Positions 1-5,024 of a stretch of 7,976 nucleotides of DNA are shown one piece after another; position 1 is the first letter of the stretch; every line of letters begins with the position of its first letter. Below the pieces are notes generated by a model. The model saw only the letters and a list, made by a program, of their open reading frames with translations. It did no database searches and was not told the DNA's origin. Source of the DNA: Candidatus Puniceispirillum sp. (GTDB lineage: Bacteria; Pseudomonadota; Alphaproteobacteria; Puniceispirillales; Puniceispirillaceae); assembly GCA_016780525.1 (NCBI GenBank), contig JADHLR010000070.1:1-7976 (forward strand). The letters are read 5' to 3'. The translations under genes were made by a program, and so were the position numbers.

Positions 1-882
1 CACCGGGTCGGTTTCATCCGCAGTTTCGGCGAGCAGACGGTTAAACAGCTTTATTGATAACGGGCAACGCGTTGCAAAGCCGGCGGCAACCCTGCAAAGA
101 AACTGATTTTCCGGCATGTTTTCGACCAGATTTGCCGCGCGATCCCGCATCGATTCAACCAGGCCATCGGCAAAAATATGGTCAATAAGCCGGCGTTGTG
201 CGGCAAGTGGCGGCTGTCCCGCATCGGTCTGAAACTGCCGGATGACAGAACCGATATCAGCAACGTCACAGGCCAGCAGCTTTTCTTTCAGCGCGGCCAA
301 TGATGTGCTTGGCACCTGCGCCGTTGCCAGTCCCAGCAGCAGACAATCAGCCGCCCCGAGACGATGCCCATGCATGCCGAGCAATCTGGCGACAGGCGTC
401 GGGCAGCGCCCTAAAAACAAGCTGGCACCAACATCAGGAAACAGCCCGATTGCCGTTTCAGGCATGGCGAAACGCGTGTTTTCGGTCATCACAATATGCT
501 GGCTGTGTTGGGCCAGCCCGGCACCACCGCCCATAACAATGCCATCACATAAGGCGATTACCGGTTTATCACATTGAATGAGCGCGATATCGGCAAGATA
601 TTCTGCGCGAAAATAGGGTGCCGCCCCAAATATTGTCCCATCAGGATCATCCGACAATGCCAGCTGACGGGCATATTTAATGTCACCGCCAGCGCAAAAT
701 GCGCGCGGAGATGAACTGCACAAAATGACATGCGTGACCGACGGGTCATCTGCCCAATGCGTAAGCTGCGCGCGCAACGCCGTGACCATTTCGATGCTCA
801 GCGCATTCAGTGCTTCCGGCCGATCCAGTGTGATCAACCCAGCCGCCGCAATTTGTTCAAAATGAATATCGGAAAGAGGCAT
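1..882 (-). CDS. 3-hydroxyisobutyryl-CoA hydrolase family protein (enoyl-CoA hydratase/isomerase fold), C-terminus cut by window edge
   Basis: The reverse strand is open from ATG at 882 to base 1 (294 codons, no stop), so the C-terminus lies outside; family members are usually about 350-380 residues. The crotonase core is clear: LITLDRPEALNAL (16-28), RAFCAGGDI (60-68), GIVMGGGAGL (114-123) and FAMPETAIGLFPDVG (138-152). The last block is typical of 3-hydroxyisobutyryl-CoA hydrolase rather than plain enoyl-CoA hydratase. E142 and D150 have the same spacing as the Glu/Asp catalytic pair of human HIBCH, and the glycine-rich segments near 64-66 and 118-120 would form the oxyanion hole. The family hydrolyses 3-hydroxyisobutyryl-CoA to free acid and CoA in valine breakdown, in the cytosol. 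The ATG at 882 has no strong Shine-Dalgarno sequence, but it places the first beta strand at the normal distance. It is divergent from hemB. Some relatives are annotated only as enoyl-CoA hydratase, so the exact substrate is inferred. Confidence 0.88.
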   Translation of the reverse strand, partial: MPLSDIHFEQIAAAGLITLDRPEALNALSIEMVTALRAQLTHWADDPSVTHVILCSSSPRAFCAGGDIKYARQLALSDDPDGTIFGAAPYFRAEYLADIALIQCDKPVIALCDGIVMGGGAGLAQHSQHIVMTENTRFAMPETAIGLFPDVGASLFLGRCPTPVARLLGMHGHRLGAADCLLLGLATAQVPSTSLAALKEKLLACDVADIGSVIRQFQTDAGQPPLAAQRRLIDHIFADGLVESMRDRAANLVENMPENQFLCRVAAGFATRCPLSIKLFNRLLAETADETDPV

Positions 883-910
883 TGCACATCTGTTTTCTGC
901 TGGGTATTAA
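882..910 (+). promoter_or_regulatory. possible sigma-70-like promoter for hemB
   Basis: TTGCAC (882-887) and TATTAA (905-910) are separated by 17 nt. They match the -35 and -10 consensus at 3/6 and 4/6 positions, which is weak. Transcription would start near 917 and give a leader of about 30 nt before the hemB ATG. The -35 element would overlap the start codon of the divergent hydrolase gene. The 64-nt divergent gap must hold promoters for both genes, but I see no comparable candidate for the leftward one. Confidence 0.3.
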
Positions 911-946
911 GACTAGTAGTGGAAACAGTAGCGGAAAACAATCGCC

Positions 947-1948
947 ATGAGTAGAGGCCAATATCCAAATACCCGTATGCGGCGCAACCGTATGCAGGCC
1001 TTTTCCCGGCGGCTTGTCGCAGAAAACCGGCTGAGCGTGGATGATTTGATCTGGCCGCTTTTCGTAATCGAGGGCGAGCAAAAGACCGAGATGATTGACG
1101 CCATGCCGGGGGTGGCGCGTCATTCAATTGACCGACTGCTGGCACAGGCACGGCAAGCGGTTGATCTTGGCATTCCCGCGATCGCTATTTTCCCCTCAAT
1201 TGATGCCGCGTTAAAAGACCCTGTTGGCAGTCTCGCAGACGATGGCGACAATCTTGTATGCCGCGCCGTGCAAGCGGTGAAATCGCGCTATCCAGAGTTG
1301 GGCGTGATCTGTGATGTGGCGCTTGACCCGTTCACCGACCATGGCCATGACGGCGTGATTCACGGTGACCAGGTTCTGAATGATGAAACGGTTGAGATTT
1401 TATGCCGGCAGGCTGTGCATCAGGCGCGGGCTGGCTGTGACATTATCGCACCATCCGACATGATGGATGGCCGGGTGGCGGCAATCCGTAACGCGCTGGA
1501 TAATGCCGGCTTTCAAAATATCCAGATAATGGCCTATGCGGCGAAATATGCGTCCAGCTTTTATGGGCCGTTCCGTGATGCTGTCAAAGCCGGCGCGGCG
1601 CTTGGCAAATATGGCAAATCCACTTACCAGATGGATCCGGCTAATAGTGACGAGGCAATACATGAAATTGCCCTCGACCTTGCCGAAGGTGCGGATATGG
1701 TGATCATCAAGCCCGGCCTGCCCTATCTTGATATTCTGGCGCGCGCAAAAACCGAATTTGGCGTGCCTTGCGTTGCCTATCAGGTGTCTGGCGAATATGC
1801 CATGAAATGCGCTGCCTTTGCCAATGGCTGGCTCGATCGTGATCGCACCATTCTGGAGACGATGATGGCGTTTCGACGCGCCGGCGCCGATGCCGTATTG
1901 ACCTATTTTGCCCCGGATATTGCCAAACTTCTTCATCAGCAGCGTTAA
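947..1948 (+). CDS. hemB: delta-aminolevulinic acid dehydratase (porphobilinogen synthase)
   Basis: This 333-residue protein, normal for the family, condenses two 5-aminolevulinate molecules to porphobilinogen (EC 4.2.1.24), an early step of heme, cobalamin and chlorophyll synthesis, in the cytosol. The two Schiff-base lysines are visible: K200 in MAYAAKYASSFYGPFRDA (195-212) and K255 in MVIIKPGLPY (251-260). The metal-site loop, DVALDPFTDHGHDG (123-136), carries A125, D127 and D135 where zinc enzymes have three cysteines, so this is the zinc-free class known from Pseudomonas and many alphaproteobacteria. E240 lies where the Pseudomonas enzyme has its allosteric magnesium-binding glutamate. 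The N-terminal RMRRNRMQAFSRRLVAENRLSVDDLIWPLFV (10-40) is typical. The ATG at 947 follows a GGAA element at 933-936. The next gene starts 125 nt downstream, so tight cotranscription is not evident. Confidence 0.97.
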   Translation: MSRGQYPNTRMRRNRMQAFSRRLVAENRLSVDDLIWPLFVIEGEQKTEMIDAMPGVARHSIDRLLAQARQAVDLGIPAIAIFPSIDAALKDPVGSLADDGDNLVCRAVQAVKSRYPELGVICDVALDPFTDHGHDGVIHGDQVLNDETVEILCRQAVHQARAGCDIIAPSDMMDGRVAAIRNALDNAGFQNIQIMAYAAKYASSFYGPFRDAVKAGAALGKYGKSTYQMDPANSDEAIHEIALDLAEGADMVIIKPGLPYLDILARAKTEFGVPCVAYQVSGEYAMKCAAFANGWLDRDRTILETMMAFRRAGADAVLTYFAPDIAKLLHQQR

Positions 1949-2060
1949 AGGCACTAAAGCTACGAATGATACAAGATGATGGGTGCATTTATGCTGCGCG
2001 TCATCCCTGCGCCGAAACGATACTGGCAGCAACTCTGGCAACAAAAGCGGCAGCAACATC

Positions 2061-2066
2061 AAGGAG
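2061..2066 (+). promoter_or_regulatory. strong Shine-Dalgarno sequence that fixes the threonine ammonia-lyase start
   Basis: AAGGAG lies 7 nt before the ATG at 2074. It is the best ribosome binding site in the window. It selects this start over the in-frame ATG at 1966, which would add 36 residues of low-complexity, non-family sequence. Confidence 0.85.
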
Positions 2067-2073
2067 AGATACA

Positions 2074-3291
2074 ATGTCAGTTACAGCCGAAGATATTCGC
2101 AGCGCCGCAACCGCATTACAGGGTCACATCATCCGTACACCAATGCTGGCGGCGCCGATGCTGTCGCGGCAGCTTGGCTGTGATTTATTCGTCAAGCTCG
2201 AATGTCAGCAATATACCTCATCTTTTAAGGCACGCGGCGCGTATATCGCCATGCAGAGCCTGAACGCCGCACAGCGCAAAGCCGGGGTGATCGCCATGTC
2301 GGCTGGCAACCATGCACAGGCTGTTGCCTATCATGCCGAACGTATGGGCATTCCTGCGGTGATCGTCATGCCGGCGCAGACCCCCTTTGCAAAAGTCGCG
2401 CGTACCCGCGCCTATGGTGCAGAAGTGGTGCTTGAAGGGCGCAACCTGAATGAATGCGAAGGCACCGTCAACGCGCTGATAGACGCACGTGGACTGACGC
2501 TGATCCACCCCTATGACAATGCTTTGGTGATGACCGGTCAGGGCACGGTTGGACTGGAAATGCTCGAAGATGAACCCGACCTCGATATGCTGGTTGTTCC
2601 GATTGGCGGCGGCGGCCTGATTGGCGGAATTGCAACCATTGCGCGTGAAATGCGGCCAAATATTAAAATCATTGGGGTGCAGACAGAAGCCTATCCGACG
2701 ATGCAACTGGCCATCGCTGGCAAGGAAATCGAATGCGGCGGCGAAACGCTGGCCGAGGGAATCGCCGTTAAAAAACCTGGCAATGTGACGCGGCCTGTGG
2801 TGGCCCAGCTTGTCGACGATATCATTTTGGTCAGCGAACGCCAGCTTGAATGGGCGGTTGGGGCGCTTGTTGAACAGCAACGCGTTGTTGCCGAGGGTGC
2901 CGGTGCCGCCGGCATTGCCGCCATTTATAGCAATCCGGCTCTGTTTGCTGGCAAAAAAGTGGGTGTGGTCATTTGCGGCGGCAATATTGACCCGCGTCTG
3001 CTGGCGTCAATTCTTAATCGTAATATGGCGGTTGATGGTCGCATTGCCCGTTTGCGCATTGATATTGCCGATGAGCCCGGCATGCTGGCTGCCATTTCGA
3101 CGGCTATCGGTAAGTGTGGCGGCAATATTGTCGAGATTTATCACCAGCGGCTATTTTACGATGTGCCGGCGAAGCTGGCAAAAATTGATGCTGTCGTCGA
3201 AACCCGCGGACCAGCGCATGTCGATGAAATCATGGCGGCGCTGCAAGCCGCCAATTTTCAGGTCAGACAGCTCGAAGACAGCGCCAGTTAA
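2074..3291 (+). CDS. ilvA: threonine ammonia-lyase (threonine dehydratase) with C-terminal ACT domain
   Basis: This 405-residue PLP enzyme of fold type II deaminates L-threonine to 2-oxobutyrate and ammonia (EC 4.3.1.19), feeding isoleucine synthesis or propionate metabolism. The PLP lysine is K52 in SSFKARGAY (49-57). SAGNHAQ (76-82) contacts substrate, the glycine loop GGGGLIGG (178-185) holds the PLP phosphate, and CGGNID (301-306) closes the catalytic domain. A single ACT-like domain follows from about 323 to 403 (RIARLRIDIADEPGMLAAIS and beyond). This architecture of about 400 residues matches the short ACT-containing threonine ammonia-lyases. It is not the roughly 510-residue E. coli IlvA with two ACT-like modules, nor the roughly 330-residue TdcB, which has none. 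The ACT domain suggests amino-acid allosteric control, but the effector cannot be read. Serine is a likely second substrate. The symbol ilvA follows common usage; a catabolic role is equally possible. Confidence 0.93.
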   Translation: MSVTAEDIRSAATALQGHIIRTPMLAAPMLSRQLGCDLFVKLECQQYTSSFKARGAYIAMQSLNAAQRKAGVIAMSAGNHAQAVAYHAERMGIPAVIVMPAQTPFAKVARTRAYGAEVVLEGRNLNECEGTVNALIDARGLTLIHPYDNALVMTGQGTVGLEMLEDEPDLDMLVVPIGGGGLIGGIATIAREMRPNIKIIGVQTEAYPTMQLAIAGKEIECGGETLAEGIAVKKPGNVTRPVVAQLVDDIILVSERQLEWAVGALVEQQRVVAEGAGAAGIAAIYSNPALFAGKKVGVVICGGNIDPRLLASILNRNMAVDGRIARLRIDIADEPGMLAAISTAIGKCGGNIVEIYHQRLFYDVPAKLAKIDAVVETRGPAHVDEIMAALQAANFQVRQLEDSAS

Positions 3292-3352
3292 CGCCGCCCG
3301 GTCACTGCAATAATTCTTGATTTCCAGGTGCTGTTCTTGGCATGTTGAAAAT

Positions 3353-4090
3353 ATGGATCAGGATAAACGACTTCACCGCTGCAAACCCCTCCCCATGCGT
3401 CTGAGCATGCGCAGCGCTTGCCCTTACATCACCGGCAAGACCGAGCAACGCATAGCTGTTGATATAGATTTTCAACCATCAGTTCATGACTCGTTGGCCC
3501 GTGCGGGGTTCCGGCGGGTTGAAAACTGGGTCTATAAGCCAGCCTGTCCAAACTGTCAGGCCTGTCTGCCCTGGCGGGTCGATGTGCGGCAATTTCGGCC
3601 AAGCCGCAATATGACGCGGATCAGCTCAACAAATGGCGATCTCATCCGCAGCATTTGTGAGGCACGACCAACCTCACAACATTATCAGCTGTTTAAATCC
3701 TATGTCACCAACCGCCATGATGACGGACAAATGGCGCGTATGGGCAGTGATGATTTTATCAGCATGATCAGCAACAGCCCGATTGAAACCATGCTGATCG
3801 ACTACCATGATCAGAATCAACAGCTGGTCGGCTCGGTTTTGGCGGATATGCAAAAAGATGGGCTGAGCGCTGTGTACAGTTTTTTTGATCCGGCAGAATC
3901 GCGCCGATCACTTGGCACCTACATGATTATCGATTTGATCAGATGTGCGGCAGAACTGGATCTGCCATGGCTTTATCTTGGCTATTACCTGGCACAAAGC
4001 CAAAAAATGCGGTACAAGGCGCGCTTTCAGCCAGCCGAGGTTTTTCGCGACGGCGCATGGCATGTATTTGACGAAAGCGCCGACACATAA
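3353..4090 (+). CDS. bpt: aspartate/glutamate leucyltransferase (Bpt/Ate-type aminoacyl-tRNA-protein transferase)
   Basis: The 245-residue product matches the bacterial Bpt family (EC 2.3.2.29), which moves an amino acid, usually Leu, from charged tRNA to N-terminal Asp or Glu and so marks proteins for ClpS/ClpAP degradation. Visible hallmarks are CPYITGK (23-29), the cysteine cluster PACPNCQACLP (63-73), the PSRN segment (83-86), SAVYSFFDP (172-180), RRSLGTYMI (184-192), YLGYY (208-212) and KMRYKARFQP (218-227). C23, C65, C68 and C71 are the conserved cysteines of the N-terminal domain. The ATG at 3353 gives the usual 20-odd residues before CPY. An in-frame TTG at 3317 would add 12 residues without family character and has no better ribosome site. 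No strong Shine-Dalgarno precedes 3353. Some alphaproteobacterial relatives transfer Arg, so the donor tRNA is uncertain. It begins 61 nt after the threonine ammonia-lyase gene. Confidence 0.93.
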   Translation: MDQDKRLHRCKPLPMRLSMRSACPYITGKTEQRIAVDIDFQPSVHDSLARAGFRRVENWVYKPACPNCQACLPWRVDVRQFRPSRNMTRISSTNGDLIRSICEARPTSQHYQLFKSYVTNRHDDGQMARMGSDDFISMISNSPIETMLIDYHDQNQQLVGSVLADMQKDGLSAVYSFFDPAESRRSLGTYMIIDLIRCAAELDLPWLYLGYYLAQSQKMRYKARFQPAEVFRDGAWHVFDESADT

Positions 4091-4092
4091 GC

Positions 4093-4146
4093 TTGCCTGA
4101 TCGGGTAGATTTGCGAGACCGGGTAGATTTGCCTGATTGGGACATT
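4093..4146 (+). repeat. 18-bp direct tandem repeat, about 2.5-3 copies
   Basis: Three consecutive 18-base units start at 4093, 4111 and 4129. Units 1 and 2 match at 15/18 positions and share CGGGTAGAT with the following TTGC. Unit 3 repeats TTGCCTGAT of unit 1, then decays over its last five or so bases (13/18 against unit 1). The array fills most of the 71-nt gap between bpt and the DUF1445 gene. No inverted repeat able to form a stable hairpin is evident inside it. Whether it binds a regulator or is a slippage product cannot be told from sequence alone. Confidence 0.8.
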
Positions 4147-4161
4147 TTTTGAGGCTTTGCC

Positions 4162-4977
4162 ATGCCCAATTTCTATGACAATTTGCGACATGCTGACCAG
4201 AAAACTGTTCGTGGCGCGATCCGCAGCGGTGCCTATCAGGATCATACCGCCGGCTTAGCTGACGGCTATTTGCAAGCTAATCTTGTCATCCTTGAAGACA
4301 AATATGCGCTTGATTTTATGCGATTTTGTCAAAGAAACCCAAAACCCTGCCCGGTTGTGGGTGTGAGCGATACCGGCATCCCGATGATGGCCACCCTTGG
4401 TCAGGATATTGATATTCGCACCGATGTGCCGTCATATAATATTTATCGTCATGGCCGGCTTGCCGAAAGCTGCAGCGACATAAAAGCCTTGTGGCAAAAC
4501 AATATGGTGGCCTTCGCACTTGGCTGTTCATTCACCTTTGAACACGCCATTTTACGCGCTGGTTTCCCGCTATTTCACGTGACACATAATCGCACCGTGC
4601 CGATGTTTAAAACCACCATTGCGACTGTCGAGGCGGGCCCATTTGGTGGCCCCATGGTGGTGAGCATGCGGGCGATTGCGGCTGACCGGCTTGACGAGGT
4701 GCAAGCGATCTCGGCACAATTCCCGCTGGCGCATGGATCGCCGGTTCATTGGGGCGATCCGGCGGCGATCGGCATTGATGATATTGCCGCACCTGATTGG
4801 GGCGACCCTACCCCGGTCGGCGATGATGAGCTGGCCGTATTCTGGGCCTGCGGCGTGACCCCGCAAGCGGCGATTATGCGCGCGGCGTTACCTCTATGTA
4901 TCACGCATAAACCCGGCCAGATGCTGATTACAGATATCAGCGACGCTGCCGAAACCCCCGTCAGAGTTGCCACATAG
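4162..4977 (+). CDS. DUF1445 (PF07286) family protein, putative hydro-lyase
   Basis: This 271-residue protein has the normal length and motif series of the UPF0317/DUF1445 family: RGAIRSGAY (17-25), GYLQANLVIL (35-44), ALDFMRFCQRNPKPCP (49-64), DIRTDVPSY (84-92), GCSFTFEHA (121-129), HGSPVHWGDPAAIGI (191-205), FWACGVTPQ (227-235) and ITHKPGQML (247-255). Databases often call it putative hydro-lyase or link it to D-glutamate cyclase, because a DUF1445 domain occurs in the mitochondrial D-glutamate cyclase DGLUCY. That enzyme also has a second, separate domain, so the bacterial single-domain reaction is not settled. Conserved His, Cys, Asp and Glu residues suggest an enzyme. There is no signal peptide or membrane segment, so it is probably cytosolic. 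GAGG at 4151-4154 lies 7 nt before the ATG and supports the start. It follows bpt by 71 nt and converges with parC. Confidence 0.88.
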   Translation: MPNFYDNLRHADQKTVRGAIRSGAYQDHTAGLADGYLQANLVILEDKYALDFMRFCQRNPKPCPVVGVSDTGIPMMATLGQDIDIRTDVPSYNIYRHGRLAESCSDIKALWQNNMVAFALGCSFTFEHAILRAGFPLFHVTHNRTVPMFKTTIATVEAGPFGGPMVVSMRAIAADRLDEVQAISAQFPLAHGSPVHWGDPAAIGIDDIAAPDWGDPTPVGDDELAVFWACGVTPQAAIMRAALPLCITHKPGQMLITDISDAAETPVRVAT

Positions 4978-5024
4978 CTGAACAGAAAGAGGTCAGATAA
5001 TTTTTTGGCCAGAAAATCGTCTGG

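Noticed and set aside
51..749. Short reading frames on both strands across the left 750 bases, suggesting a degraded region
   Set aside because: One uninterrupted leftward frame from 882 to base 1 encodes a clear hydrolase; the short frames are shadows or internal starts, and the gene is not broken.
1966..2073. N-terminal extension of threonine ammonia-lyase from the in-frame ATG at 1966
   Set aside because: The added 36 residues are Ala/Thr-rich and unlike the family, while a near-perfect Shine-Dalgarno sequence (2061-2066) precedes the ATG at 2074.
1949..2073. Leader peptide or attenuator upstream of the threonine ammonia-lyase gene
   Set aside because: The 125-nt gap has no run of Thr, Ile or other branched-chain codons in a short frame with a ribosome site, and no terminator hairpin with a T-run.
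1400..2074. Long leftward reading frame (224 codons) opposite hemB
   Set aside because: It is antisense to a gene with full family motifs, its translation shows no recognisable domain, and it has no ribosome site. It is a by-product of hemB codon usage.
2218..2880. Leftward reading frame of 220 codons inside the threonine ammonia-lyase gene
   Set aside because: It is rich in His, Asn and Phe with no domain signature, and lies wholly antisense to a well-supported enzyme.
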